From Meandrina meandrites (taxonomy: Eukaryota; Cnidaria; Anthozoa; Scleractinia; Meandrinidae), in the NCBI GenBank assembly GCA_963693305.1, contig OY855916.1, forward strand, positions 5,811,501-5,875,500: a stretch of DNA of 64,000 bases, written 5' to 3'. A program made the translations under genes and the position numbers. Positions 34,435 to 47,876 of the stretch are shown piece after piece. The number at the start of each line of letters is the position of its first letter. Position 1 is the first letter of the stretch. The notes beneath the pieces were generated by a model. The model was not told the DNA's origin and searched no databases. It saw nothing but the letters and a program-made list of their open reading frames with translations.

Positions 34435-37400
34435 GCCAGAGTCCTCGATCATTTTGGTCAGCAAAAGGTTCAAGAGTACGGCTAGCGGCCAGGCGCAAAA
34501 AAGAAAGGCTGAAACCAGCCGAGGGTGACTAGAGATTGCTCACTCGGCCCCACTTCGCTCACTATCATATTCGTCTTCATTTCAAGCCTTTCAAGCCTTT
34601 TTTATTCTGGGCAACCCAGCTACCCCGTGACTAAAAGGCCCAGCTTTCTGCTTTTTGTGTGGGATACCTGTGGTCTCGCACACTAATGCGATCGGGTTGT
34701 AAGTCCGTTCATGCAGATGAGTTGCAACATTGTATCCCACACATGTATCCTTTGGGTACCCTATTTTTGTGGGGACACCTGTGGTATCTCACACTGATGC
34801 GATCGGGTTGTTAGTCCCTTAATAAGAACGAGCTTTTCAAGAAATCCAAGATGTAACCGACATCAAGCAAGAATATATCGAGAAATCCTCGGGTTCAATG
34901 CGTCTGCAAGAATTATAAACCAAAACAGTAATTTTATGACATTATAGGACGAAAACAAGGTGTCCATCTACTAATTTTTAACCTCAAATTCTAATTTTAA
35001 AATCACATTAAATCTTTAAATGTTTACTCCAAATTTTACTGATCTTTGAGAAAAACTATCTCTTCCCAAACATTCCCAAAAATCACCCCAAAATTTACAA
35101 AACCCCGTTAAACATATTTTTGTGAAATGAGCATAGAGTTTCTGGATTACTTGAAACGCGGACGAGATATTCGCATTAAACTCAAGTTTTGCAGTGGAAA
35201 AACGGGCACTGTCACGAGCACAACTTCAAAAATTCAACAGCCCAAAAACCTGTTTACACCACTGGAAACCTATTAACAGTGGTCAAGTTTTCTCAAAATT
35301 ACTATACCAGTGTACTGAAGCCAAATATAGAGTGATATCATCGTGATACCATCGGGAGCTTTTGATCTCAACTTGAAAAAGTCAGCCTGACTTTTTCAAG
35401 TTCTGTCCTTGTGGTTTGAAAAAATTGATGAAAACTATTAACGGTCACCCTCTTCTTTAATCAATTTGCTAGATATCCTTCCCTTTACGTTCTAGGAGCA
35501 TTTCCTGCATGGTTGAAAGTACTTAGTCGTACATTTTGGTGCCGTTTTACTAAAAAAGTCAAAAAATGTCCGTGACAGTGTCCCTCAGTTAATGCAAATG
35601 AGTTGCAACATTATACCCACACAGAACGCCTGCGTAGGAGGCATGCCTTAGATCTTTTCGCTGATAGCAGGTTTCACAATCCAGTATTAACGGTTTACGT
35701 TAATTAAGTGATTAACCTTTAAAGGAACTGTGTCATGGATTTTAGCCAAATTTAGACAAAAGAAAATGGCCGCCAAATTGTGTGAAATACAAAAATTACC
35801 ACTTAAACAGTGAATGAAGATTGCAATAACACAGCAAATCTAAACGAAGGTACGGACAGACAAGAGTGCGATCTGAGGTCTTGAAAAACTGTTTGGTTGA
35901 ATAGTTGTAAAAGTCAATCTCATTTGTAACTTTGAATTATAATGCCCGGGAGGAACCCCGGAGACATTTGCTTGTAATGAAGCTATGGTTTTGCTATTTA
36001 GATCCGCATAAGTAATTTCTTTTCTCACATTAAGCTTCATTGCTAGTATTTGGCAAAACTTAATAAAATAGACTTAACTCAGCCATCATGATGATGACAC
36101 AGTCTCTTTAAGTTCTCAATACGAAACGTCTGCAAGTTCAAAACTGCAAGAAATATCCCAAATTTCATTTTTCACAACCGACATGACCCTAAGAACAAAA
36201 TTTAACGAACTGCGCTCATTACCTTTAATTTAAAATTGTCATACACTACGTACGGTTTAACTGCCGTCTTTAACGTTTGGCCAACCTTGTAAAGCATAAT
36301 AAAGCGGAGCAACGCATGCGAAAGAACTGCTCAATAGCTTTTATTTGAATGATAACTTACTAGGGTCTTCAACGAAAGACTAAAGTTAAAACCAGCTTGT
36401 ACAGCATAATAAACAGAACCACATGAAAGTACTGCTCAATAGCTTTCATTTGTAACATACTAGAGTTTCCTTTAATTGACTCATGATTTATTCTGAAGGG
36501 AAATTAAAAAGTCATCAAAAAGTCTTTCACTCAGTGACATAATAAAGTGCCTCTCTTGAAGAGAATGTTCTAGAACCAGTAATTCTATTTACAACCTCTC
36601 AGTCGGATACTCGTACAATTGCATTGGTTCGGTTACTTTGCAAAACAAAACCAAGAACAAGTTTAACTGAAACTAATCTTAAATTGGGAAAGACCGAAAA
36701 AGAGCTCAGTTTCAGACGAAACTTGAGAATGCCGAGTGGAACTACAATGCTTCGATGCAATGCCGAACTTAAATGGATTATTAAACACTTGCATCTACTT
36801 CATGCGGTCTGTAGCTATTTTTTCGTAAACTGAAGGGACACATTCACAGTTATATAACTCGATTAGGTTTGGCTTAGAAAAGTCCCGAAAAAAAGAGCTC
36901 AGTTTAAGACGAAATTTGAGAATGCGGAATGGAACTACAATGCTTCCATGCACTGCCGGGCCTACTACTTCTGTCGTTAAACTTTTTGCTTAACTGAAAG
37001 AACGCATTCACAATTATAACTCAATTAGGTTTTGCTGAGGACTCTCAGTTCCTGCATAGACTCGTCTATATCCGTGCACTTAAATTACTACAAGTCACCC
37101 ATACAAAATTTAACTGAATCGTAACGAAGAACAGTATGAGTGCAATAAGACCATGTTTGGAGGAAAACTGAGACGAAATCGAAACGTAACGTAGTTGGGA
37201 GTCCACTCATTGCATTTGCGCTTCTAAATTCACCCGCGGCCACACAGATAGCTACAGGTCATTCCTCTACCTCGACGTGCCATAAGCTTGTGCGATAAAG
37301 AAATAGTTCTTGTTATCTTCAAATGATGATCTCTTAAAATCATGTCTCGGTGGCTTGTGACGTATTTACGAAGGCCGTCATGCGCAGATGAGTTTACTTA

Positions 37401-40150
37401 TCAAAAGGCGCATTGTAATAGGGCACGTGTATTGATACGATTAGTCTGTTTTCTACATACACGGTCAGAGATAAATTATCTATGTTCTTTGGCCTTTGTT
37501 TTAGATGAAAACCAGCTATGGTTAATGTGTACATGTTATCCAATATTATTCCGGCGATAATCAGGCGGCATTCGCGTGGCCGAGTAAAGAACTGATCACA
37601 AGGAGCTGGGACGAGACGTGCTGGACACTCGCTCACGCCTTTCAAAATAGGCTCTGATTAAGGATCAGTATTGTCTAGTCATTCATTTAAACTGTACTTG
37701 TTGTCTTTTTATCGTACATATCATGCACTTTTAATCCCGCCAACCTGGGCCACTCAAAACCATAGCAAGAACCGAGCAGTTTGATAATAAGACTTGGCCG
37801 GGCGGCAAGACGAAACTGGAGGCCAAACAAAAATATCCCAACAAGGTCAGTCAAGGCAACCTCTGTGGTAATCCTATTAAAAGGTGGGATTTACGACGGC
37901 TTGGCTAATGGCGTCTCTCTATCGCAGAGATTTAGCAAAGAATCGAGAAATAATCCTCTTTCAATGGGTTTCCTTTAGACCCGAGGAATAAGCTTGACTG
38001 AATGGAAAACAGATCAAAGCCTGACAGGAATGCTTTGGGGCGCCGGCCGTAATCTCTCGGACAGTCACTTAACAGATTAAGGAAAGAAAACAGATACGGC
38101 TGTATGTGATTGGGGCTTGAACCTGCTCGAGGACGATACATTCACGTTTTGATAACTTAAAAGCATTTATACAATAATACAATCTTCGGTGTAATTGGGT
38201 AAAAGTGAAGAGAAGGGCGTATGGCATACTGAATTCAGTCCAGACGAGTGGAAGTTCAAACGGTTCAGGGAGTTTTCTGGCAATTTGTCCTCGAGTCCAC
38301 ATAAGCCAAGTCTGCTTTTCTGAGTAAGTGCATGTTTTTGTTTGATAATTAAGCAGAGTACTCCAAGATAATCATTTCGCGTAACTAGAAAATTCGCAAG
38401 GTGTTAATTGGAAGCCGAGCCATACGCCAAACCTATATAACCACAACGCCTTGTCTTTCGGCATCACTTTGTCTTCTTCACTCTTTACGATTTTGCTTTT
38501 AAAATTGTTTAAGTTAAAAAATATGTTTTATCATAAGCAGACGCGAATATGCTGGAAGCTTGGCTGTCTAAATTTTACTGAACAATCTGTTTTTAGTATA
38601 GGATTCGCGAGTTGGTCAAGCTATCTAAAACGGTATTTAGTAGAATCCCAGATCTCGTGCACAATGTCACGCGCAGTGTCCACAAAAACCTTCTCCGCTG
38701 CTAAAGAAAACACAGTTGGCTGGTTTAACTTCACGTGACCTACAGATAGGTGTCTGCTTTGGAGAACTAAAGTTCCTCCAGTTCACTGTATATACGAAGA
38801 TGTCTTTAAAAAAGCCAAAAATAACATGTTTTTAATGGATTTTCATCTGCCTTCCAAGGTAACCATTGCCTTTCAGCCTAATTAAACAGTCGGTTTTTAT
38901 TTTGGTTATATTTACGGCAAGAGTTCTGAGCCTCTTCTTCACAGCATCAAAGTGATGGAACGTTAAAAGTTCTTTAATGTCAAAAATGTTCTGAAAACAA
39001 CATGTTGGAACTTTCAACCAAGTCAGAACGTAAATCGTATTCTCTCCAGTATACGGAATTCGTTCTCCACATCTTGTTGATAGTACTGTGTCTCGTGCTT
39101 TTACCACAACGCAAAGTCCTAAACTACGTTGGTGAAAGTCAAGAAAATTAACTGCCGGTTTCTTTGATTGCTTGGGTGGCATTATTAACTTTTTTCAAAT
39201 TGTCGGCACGCCTTATACTGCATGATGTCCCCTTTTGTGGCCGCAATGTGTCTCACAACTTGTAGAACGAAGTTCGCCATTGTGGTACATATTTGCAACG
39301 AAGTGGAATAGTTAGGATACTTTTATAGTTGCGGTAAAAACTCCGGCGGGCCAGACTTATCAAAGGTCTTGACAGTAATCACAAGGTTCAAAGAAGTCAA
39401 CATCACGACAGTATTTGACTTCGCAGTCCAAATGCTTCTCTGCTCAGGGTTACCATTCTGCGCGTTATCAGGGTGAATCAGTTTCAGCAAAAGCACCTTA
39501 TTGCTCAAAAATCTCCGGATTTCAGCACCAAGCCAAAAGCCCTGTCGATCTTAAAAAGGTGTTTATGTTGATCCTTGTGTTAGCATCCAAAGCCTGCCTT
39601 AAACCTATCGCCGTTCAGAACGCCATGTCCATTCTTTCTACCGTCTATTTCCAGGTTCTTTTAACAACAGCACTAAACTCACTCCGTTTCTATCGCATCT
39701 AAGCAGTCATGCACTATGACTAAACAAGGAAGAGCAAAAAAACTACCCCCTTCCTTCCTTTCGCGCTGCTTCACAATTCTTTTGGCAGAAATGTAAACTA
39801 TGGTAAGGAGGCACCCCATTCTTTTTTAAGCTTAGGATTTGTGTTATTAAGACGACATCACGGATCTCCATGCTTTGTTTGTACAGTGTGGTGCTTTATT
39901 TAACGCCCCTAAGGCCTTTAAGTAAGTTACAGCCTTGCTGAAAACTCAAAAAATCTGCATCTCAGTTTCTTTTAAAAAGACCGTCTTATTTCATGGGGGC
40001 AAAATTTATTACGTCAAATTATGAAATTGCACGGCGCTTTCGCTGAAACAAGTGCAGTAACTATCCTTAGCGTGCAAGATGCGTGAAACACGAGACACGT
40101 TGCAAAACACTTTTATTATACTGTCACTTCAAATGGAATAATCCAGGTGA
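34435..40150. other. Repeat-rich stretch without a called gene
   Basis: It holds a local duplication sharing cctgtggt and gcgatcgggttgt (34665-34830), an inverted relative of the 54.7 kb repeat (34990-35205), and tagctttcattt repeats near 36.3 kb. Two minus-strand ORFs (38832-39182, 116 codons, basic; 39323-39508) lie close together but show no known domain. A TATA-like ctatataacc lies at 38431. Confidence 0.45.
34990..35205 (-). repeat. Dispersed repeat, related to 54665-54895
   Basis: On the minus strand it carries gtgatttttgggaatgtttg, agagatagtttttctcaaag and aatgcgaatatctcgtccgc, matching 54665-54895 in the same order. Confidence 0.75.
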
Positions 40151-40156
40151 ATAATT

Positions 40157-40272
40157 AACAATTATTCCACGAGCGGGCGTTGGATATGAGATGGTAGAGA
40201 GCCAACGAGACGCGAAGCGCCGAGTTGGCTATAACGATCTCATATCCAACAAGCACGAGTGGAATAATTGTT
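40157..40272. mobile_element. Palindromic MITE
   Basis: The left arm (aacaattattccacgagcg, gttggatatgagatggtag, agccaac) is mirrored by the right arm (gttggctataacgatctcat, atccaac, cgagtggaataattgttt). The centre is cgcgaagcgc. The whole unit can fold into one hairpin. Confidence 0.85.
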
Positions 40273-40354
40273 TTATTAAAAACACCCAAAAGAATTGCAA
40301 TATTTGAGCTTCCAGCTGTTTTCGTTGACGCGAATCGGCTACGGTAATGGTGGT

Positions 40355-40382
40355 CAATGGTATATGAGCTCATATACCATTG
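40355..40382. repeat. 28-bp perfect palindrome
   Basis: caatggtatatgag is followed at once by its exact reverse complement. It lies within a looser foldback (about 40290-40425) whose sides share aattgcaatat and a (c)aaagctc block. Confidence 0.9.
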
Positions 40383-40429
40383 CCTGTTAACCAATCAAAG
40401 CTCAGGAATTGCAATATACCTTTGTGCAA

Positions 40430-43400
40430 TATTCGAAAGTCAACTTTATATAAACGTAAAACGTGTTGCGGGATTGACGGAAAAAATCACCAGATCTCTT
40501 TATAATTATTTGAAACGATTACACAACACAAAAGTAATTGATTAGGAAGTCGTATAGATCAGAGGGTAAATATGTCCTGAACGTAATTGTCTGTCGGGTC
40601 GACAGAAACCACTTTTAAAATCTTTTAAGTTAATTTGTCTAAAACTTGGCCTTGACTGGTGATAAATCTATTTTAATTTTTTTTTTTATGTAGCTAAACT
40701 TCCATAATGAAATGAATCAGAATGTATCGTTTTCAGGACTTGTGGGGTCTTTTTTGGGGTCACCACTATTTACTCAATTTGGAGCTATAATTTTAATTCG
40801 TACCCTTGCTATGACCCAGCAATCAACATGTAATAGTTTTAGCTTATTTTTTTTGTACAAATCACAGGGTCTCCCCTTGCAATGCGGAAAAAGGGTCAAA
40901 CCAGACAGAGAGCGGGAGCATTACTTAGTCTCGACAATTAAGCAGTATCCTGAATCCTGTGTTTCCTAGATTGTTCACAGCCTCTCTAGTTTTCAACGCA
41001 AAACGCAAGACAAGCAAAGCCTGAAGCATCACTTGCCACTTTTTTTTCCCGCGTTCGACGAGCGATCGAAGAAAAACACGAAAAAATAAAGGACTGTGAA
41101 CACTCCAGTGTTTCCTTTTCCGTGTTTCACTCTCACTTGTTTTTCGGGAGTCATGTATAAACCGCCTGAGTAAGAAAAGTTAGTATGGTTCTTACTCAGT
41201 GTGTGTGGATGAAACCAGAGTGTGAACATATTACCCATATGAAATCTATTGAGTAGTACGTACCAACACTATACAAGCTGGTTCTAACTTTAACCCTAGT
41301 GTGTTACCATTGCATTCACATGAAAGCTCCCGAGCAATACTTTAATTTGGTGTTGTTTGTTTTTGAGTATTTCCCACATGAAACTTGGGATCTTTTAACT
41401 TTGGAACCGTGACGAAAGCAAAGTTTCGAGAAAGTGCAAGATAAAATGAGCGTACTGATCTGTCACGTTTTAATCCCATTACTTTACATTATTTCCCATT
41501 CCTGAAATTCTTGAACGTCCAATAGGAAAATTAGCGTTTCTTTTCGGCCAGTTTGGCGACGTGGTGAATTCTACAAACAAGACAGTGAAATCGCTAAGAC
41601 GCCACATTAAAAACACAAACAAATAAACACGCGCAACACACTTCAATCAGTTCATTCTTCTATTTGAACTACTTTTGTATAAACAAAAACAACGATGACC
41701 TTGTAAAGGCCAAGGGACTAATGGTCAGAGGAATAATCCAGTTTGTAAAAGGAAATACTTTAATCAAATCTTCTTTCCTCTGTCTCCGGCTCACTTTTGT
41801 TGATAGCCATACACTTTTAAAGTTGGATGGTTTTGCACCTGCGCTGCAGTCTCTAGGTGTTTAATTCATTTGCACCAAGTTGTCTCGATTTGTGGGATGG
41901 AATGAACACTTTTAAACATAAGCCAAATGATGAATAACTGAAGCCGATAATTTGAAAGGAAATACTTAAAAAACACGTACGTGAAGTGATCTTAAAGTAA
42001 TCCCTACTTCCTAATTGATTGTTATTTATTTGCCGAGCATTGTTCTAGAAAATTGTTGGCCCTGGGCTTCGGTCCTTTGATCTTCGCCTATTTAAGAGCT
42101 TCCAAGAAGAAATTATAAAAATTCTTGTCAGTGATTTTTAAAAAATACACTTTGTATGAAAGAGAAACAATTTGACAAAATTCAATGCGAGCGAAGCCAC
42201 GAGTTCCAGAAAGAGTTTTTGATTTAACATATATTCACCTTATTTACAACGTGATGTAAGCCGGGTGTGAGGCAGAACTAAAAATACGTCTTCTTTATTA
42301 GCTTTGAACGTCTATATAGTACATCTTAGCCGGTTCGTTTTACAGGAAATCACCACTAATCAAAGACATTGTACTAATTGAAACAGATCTAAGCCAAGCC
42401 CCCTTAAGGTGCCCTTACCACTCCCAAGGGGGATTGTGGGCGTCGTGGCGAAGAGCCAATCAGTTTCAAAGTTGTAAACAAAAGTACAAATTCACGTGCA
42501 ATAAAAGGTAAAGCGATTACATGATCAATTTAGATAATAAATACAACTCCATCGTAGCAAGGTCTTTATGAAAGGAAGGCCGCCAAACCAGAATAGTTTA
42601 GCGCTGCCGTAAAAGTCTTAAAGAAAGTTTCATCAGTAACGAGCCGATAAACTGAAGCACATGGATACAAAGCGACAGAATTCCATCACACAAAAGCAAA
42701 GTGACTAGGTAAGCATCACTTAATCGAATATAAACCAGTGAAAATTATCTTTGTAATCATGTATACGAAAACCCATTGGTAATTGAGATGATTCAGTGCG
42801 TTTACATGATGCACTGGTGTAAGGTGTCCTGAAATATGTTACACATAGGATATATTGCTGTACGATTTACAAGCATGTCGTTGTAATTGACCTCAAAATG
42901 CGAAGACGAAACGGATACTGCTATTACAGTTTAAACTGCTGTTAGTTCATTTATTTACGTCGCTTGAAAATCGTGCAGGTATTTGCGTGTGTTAACATTG
43001 GTTTCCTTTCGCCGAATTTCTTTACCCTTTTCCGAATTTCCTTTCAAATCAAAACTTTTACACCACCGAGTAATAGATGGTGGTTGAAGGGAGGTTCATT
43101 TGCCTTTTCAATTCAAGTTATACAGGACGTTATGATTATTCAGTGTCATTAAAACGCTGGCGCGTTCCTTCACTGCACCAAGCTTACTGGCAAAGATCAT
43201 TCTGTAAAGCAACACTTTAATCGCAGTTTTAACATTATGTATATAAGTAAACCGTTTCGTGTAAAATGAGATAAGGGCGACGGTTAAAATTTCCATTTTT
43301 ATTAGATCGCATATAAGTTTTAGAGAACACAACAACGCGATGCGCCTATTGTGTTTTAAAACACTTTAAGACGTCAAGTTAAGGCTGAATATAAATGAAA

Positions 43401-45470
43401 CGATCATGAACAAGATTCTAAGAGCATCCAGCTACAATGCTGGTCCAGATTAACTTCTCGGAAATCTATTACCATGCTTGAACGTCATCAGATCGATGCG
43501 AGTTTTCTGCTGTGCGTACAGGAACTGCGTCTCTGTAAAGTGTTCGTTAATAAATGGATGCCATAGGGATTGTAAACTTTGATTGTTCCAAATCAAAAAC
43601 AAGCTTTTGTTATTCACAGCGTTGTTTGCTTTACCCTTTTGTTCATCTTCTTTGGTGCGGGGTTATCTATTTTTTCGTGCATATGGAACACTTATTTGCT
43701 GGATATTTATTGTTTCCTGTGTATTGTTTCCTCCCTTTCCGATGCACGGGGCTTTGTGGGGCAAAAAAGAAAACATCTTGTGGTTTAGAATGAGACGAAA
43801 ATTGACTTTTCAATAAACTCGACCAAGGAGTGCTTTGGCAAAACGAATTGGGATTAACAACGCTTAACAATTGTCTCCCGTAAATGGCATTCCACATGTC
43901 AATTTTACTGAATTGAGAATAGCAAAGAGTGTTGGAAATCACACAATTGCTTGATTGGCTGAATGTTAATCATGAAGTAAGCATACCAGTTTACTGAAGG
44001 GCGTTCCGTTTCCATAGTCCTCAGATAAGACCGTGACGAAATAACAAAATAGCTCATATCGTTATAAAGCTCGCCCATAGTAACAAATGCATAATCACTC
44101 GTACGGGAAATTTCTAGTCCAGGAATCTTAACACTGAGTCTGCTTCGCTTGGGGGTGAGTTGGGCGACATTTTAAGTCGGACTGAATTCCGTCTACCACG
44201 ACTGCTATTGTGCTTCAGTGCTTGAGTTCAACGAGTCACAGTAAGTTACATAGTGCTCTTCCTGTTGACTCTTACTTCGCGATATTTTCAGTTTTTTTTA
44301 ATTATTGTATCAGCCATTTGGCCTAAGCGGTTGTTCCTTTTATTGCGCATGCAATCAACGCCTTTTTCTTGCACACCGTTTCTAAAGCGGACACCCGTCC
44401 GAAAGCCACATGTGGGGCCTAAAGGACCTTGCAGGATTTCACTGACAGAGTCCCCTTTTAACTGTCCAAGATGGACAGTTTCCAATGAGCATGTCATGAA
44501 TGTGTCCCATGCCGCTTTCAGTAGACGGAGCTGACTGTTATCTAGTGAATTCTGTCCTCAGGTTATCGAGTTTTGAAAGGCGCTCAAAATATACATGCCT
44601 GTCTGTGACAAGCAACAATTTTTAATTAAGAACAGGTCTTATCTCGACTCTAAATCAGTCTGTTTGTTGTTATAGTCTATAAATTCAGTAATGTTTGACA
44701 CGAAAAGTCTAGCGGCATCAAAATTTGACCCATGGCTGTCCACAGCTTCCATTGTATCAGGAAATGTAAACATCGATTATAAATGTTTGGATCACTGAAG
44801 AACGTACTTCCTGCATAAGGTCGAGCAAGTATTGACAGTTCTGACGCATGAAGGCCAAAAGAGTTAAACACTCTTGATAGTTTCTTGTTCTTTCTGGAAA
44901 TAACTCAAGCTCTCTGAGTAAGCACGTATTCAGTCGAGGGTATTCTTAGTTCCCAGTGATTCCGACAAGAGTCTGATGAGGGGCTTACGAAGATAGATGG
45001 TGCGTAAGTTTTCAAGAGTGTCTTCAATGATGTTGATTTTGTTAATGCTTGCACGAAAGACAAAAAAGCAACTCTTTATAATCAGAAACGGCTGACGAAT
45101 TGATCCGATAAAGAAACACTTACAAAATTTGGAAGCTAGCCTAAGAGTCTTCCACTTATAGCCAAGTTATGCACCGTGGTAAGAAGAAATCGAATTGTAT
45201 GTTGTAAATAAAATAGTTCGAAGAAGTATTTTGAGGGTTTAGTATGCGCCCGCCATCATGAATTGACCAAGTAGCCATAAATCTCAAACCGTGCTATATG
45301 TAAAAGTAATATTAAAAGTCGGACTTGGAAATTTGCACGAAAGCTGTTATCTTTTCTGCTCATCAAGAATGTGCTAACGAATTGCTCCAGGGTAAGCAGC
45401 TTAATTTTTGCCATTTTGACTACGTAAGATCGTCTAAACGCTCTATAGATCCTCCTATTCTTTTTCTATA
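40430..45470. other. Gene-free AT-rich stretch
   Basis: Only short ORFs and repeat relics are seen (an inverted tagctttcattt copy at 41290-41345). Three overlapping plus-strand ORFs near 43.6 kb reflect a stretch poor in stops, not a gene. Confidence 0.45.
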
Positions 45471-45471
45471 G

Positions 45472-45723
45472 CTTGGGTTTTTCGATTTCACTACCAACAT
45501 TTATGGAGAATTTAAAGAACTGCCGGAAAATTACATACACATGTACATCAGACTGATGGGTCACGTGGGTCCCCGCCGATGGGCGTTCGATTGTCAGAAC
45601 CAATTCTCGCAGTGGAATGCCACTCACTTCCTTATCGAATTTAACAGAGCAATTCCAACGACGGCTGGTTTGTTATGCCTGGAATATTTTCCATCGCAAC
45701 TTTATCGGCATGGCGTCCCTTAA
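45472..45723 (+). CDS. Orphan exon-like ORF, unknown function
   Basis: An acceptor-like tract (ctattctttttctatag) ends at 45471 and is followed by 83 open codons to a TAA stop, starting LGFFDFTTNIYGEFKELPEN and ending SQLYRHGVP. The segment is more GC-rich than its surroundings and contains an NAT sequon and Cys, Trp and Pro residues typical of a folded domain. No upstream exon with a matching phase 0 donor was found; a nearby open segment ending at ctccagg|gtaagc (about 45394) has the wrong phase. It could be a last exon, a gene relic or a transposon fragment. I do not recognise the family. Confidence 0.3.
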   Translation, partial: LGFFDFTTNIYGEFKELPENYIHMYIRLMGHVGPRRWAFDCQNQFSQWNATHFLIEFNRAIPTTAGLLCLEYFPSQLYRHGVP

Positions 45724-46821
45724 CGGGCAAACATAGTCAAAACAATAAATATCATCAATCCAAATATAAAACACGAAAGTCAAACTGCAAAATGCATTTT
45801 GAAATAACACTCGAAAAAATACGAATGTGCTAGATCAGACTTCAAATTTAGTAATTGCTGAAACAAAATAGCGAAACCACGCTGTTACGTTGAAACGTAT
45901 TTAGCTAAATCTTGAAACCAAACGCTCGAAGTTCACAGTTAATATTTGATTGGTGCCGTTTATTTTTGATACTGTTGTCTGCAATAGAGCACCATACTAT
46001 CTGAAGTTAAACAATCACGGTAATATGGTCTAATATTGTTTTAAACTTGGCTTAGAAAACAAAAACTGACTGAGTGTAATATATATTTTATCTTATACTT
46101 GCAGGTTAATCGTAAAGGTTTTGATTTCTCATTGAAAAGGTAGGCTGAAAGTAAAGGACGCGCTGTTATGTTTTTTTTTTATATATATATATATATTTAT
46201 ATTTGTAATTAAACAGAATCTAATGAGACCAATTTCAAAATGGCAGATTAACCGCAGAAATCCGCGAATGGGATGCAATAGAAACACTCACCACATGTTT
46301 CATTAAAAATTATAACAGCCTTTAGTAGAATTTCAGAGAACGCGTTCTAACGGAAATCCGCAAATCTGATTGGTTCTCCCACTGTTTGCAATTCGCTGAT
46401 AGAACACGATCGCTTATTCGTGATTTTTGGCTTAAAATATATAAAATGCAGTAGACTTTGGACTATGATCCTTTTAGAGCATCCATTATAACAATTATAC
46501 TACTCGCATTCGTTGTCTATTCGCTCATAAAAAACAAGGCTGGATTACCAGTCGCGCGCTGTTCAGGAACAAAGACTGGACTCGAGAGAGCGGAGGAAAT
46601 CCGAGCCTATCAATAAGATTACGCGGAGCCTGGCATAAACAAAATATGAATAAATTGCAAAAGTGGCAAAAAATCCACTGATTTAAAGAGGTTCGTTCAT
46701 GGAAAAACAAATGGGTGATCAATAACGAGAACTTTGGGGTAAAATATTCTAGTTCCTTGAGAGGACCGTCGTTATCAAACGCGTTAGCCGGAAGCAGCAG
46801 ACAGCTGAAAAAACTGGATCA

Positions 46822-46945
46822 GTTATGTTTCTGGGAAACTGCCCACCTACCCCTCCCCAAACCTAACATTTTGTCCAGAGTGAGAAGTAAGTGTTAATGT
46901 TAGGTTTGGGGAGGGGTAGGTGGACAGTTTCCCAGAAACATAAAC
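46822..46945. mobile_element. Inverted repeat element with ~49-bp arms
   Basis: The left arm 46822-46870 (gttatgtttctgggaaactg, then cctacccctccccaaaccta) is almost exactly inverted in 46896-46945, around a 25-base loop with gtgagaagtaagtg. Confidence 0.92.
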
Positions 46946-47551
46946 TTATCTAAAAAAACTTTTCATTTTGAGATTGTCTCTGGAGAGTCCTACACATTTT
47001 TTGAGGCCTGTCTGTTTCTTGAAAGACGGTTATTGACTGGTCATTTATGTTAAACGTCTCCGTGAAAGCGTGCGACACACATATTTCGCCTCAAGGCGCG
47101 TTTTTTGTCTATATCAAGCTGATTATGTATCAAATTCCAGTTTAGCATCAATATCATGATCCGTTCGTATCTCGAGTTTTTATTTGTTTTGTCTCAGTTG
47201 GGTTCTAATTAGCACACAGACGCCCTATCGACGAGACTAGCCGCCCATAAGATTTCAGTTAATTGGGATCGTCTTGAAATGTTGCTTTGACAGAAGGGCT
47301 TCCCCTTAAATCGTTAAACCTCTTTGATGCTTCAGACGCGACTCCCGGTAGAATTGCATACTAATTGGACTTAAGTTGTTCTTGCATTCTGTAATCACCC
47401 GTCTCGGCTTAAGACAGTGGAGCCGAGGAAAATCATTTCGTGTCGAACATTTCAGCTGCGAACCCGAGAGAAGTATTCTTCTACACAGACTGTAAAGGTA
47501 TGCGCCACCACAAGGGGTATAAAGACTTTTGAACTGTTCGACGTCATGGTG

Positions 47552-47876
47552 CCCGGGGGGGGGGGGGGGGGGGGACTCCAATATGAAATGGACGGGGATG
47601 CTCGTCGTCTCGCTTAGCTGTGTAAATTTCGGATTTTGGTCTTGTTTAGGGTGTTCTGGGCAAAATGTCATTATTTTTAACCGTCAAGGTCTCGTTTAGG
47701 GTTGCACGCGAGGAATTAACAAAAAAGAAAGAATTTTGATTCGTTATATTTACTCTTTTAGGGGTCTGCATAACGTTCGGCCACACCCAGATTGGTCTCT
47801 TTTAGGGGTTAAATTCAAAATTTCCGACGAACATCCCCGTCCCTTCCATATGGGAGTCCCCCCCCCCCACCCCGGG
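47552..47876. mobile_element. CCCGGG/poly-G-ended element, copy B
   Basis: It begins cccggg extended to 20 G, then actccaatatgaaatgg; the inverted right end gives gggactcccatatggaaggg. Both ends continue into gacggggatg(c/t)tcgtcg. The flanks tcatggtg and tcatgggg match at 7 of 8 positions, suggesting a target duplication. Confidence 0.75.

Noticed and set aside
44970..44998. Hammerhead ribozyme (ctgatgag...cgaag)
   Set aside because: The core reads CGAAG, not CGAAA, and the bases between do not form stem II.
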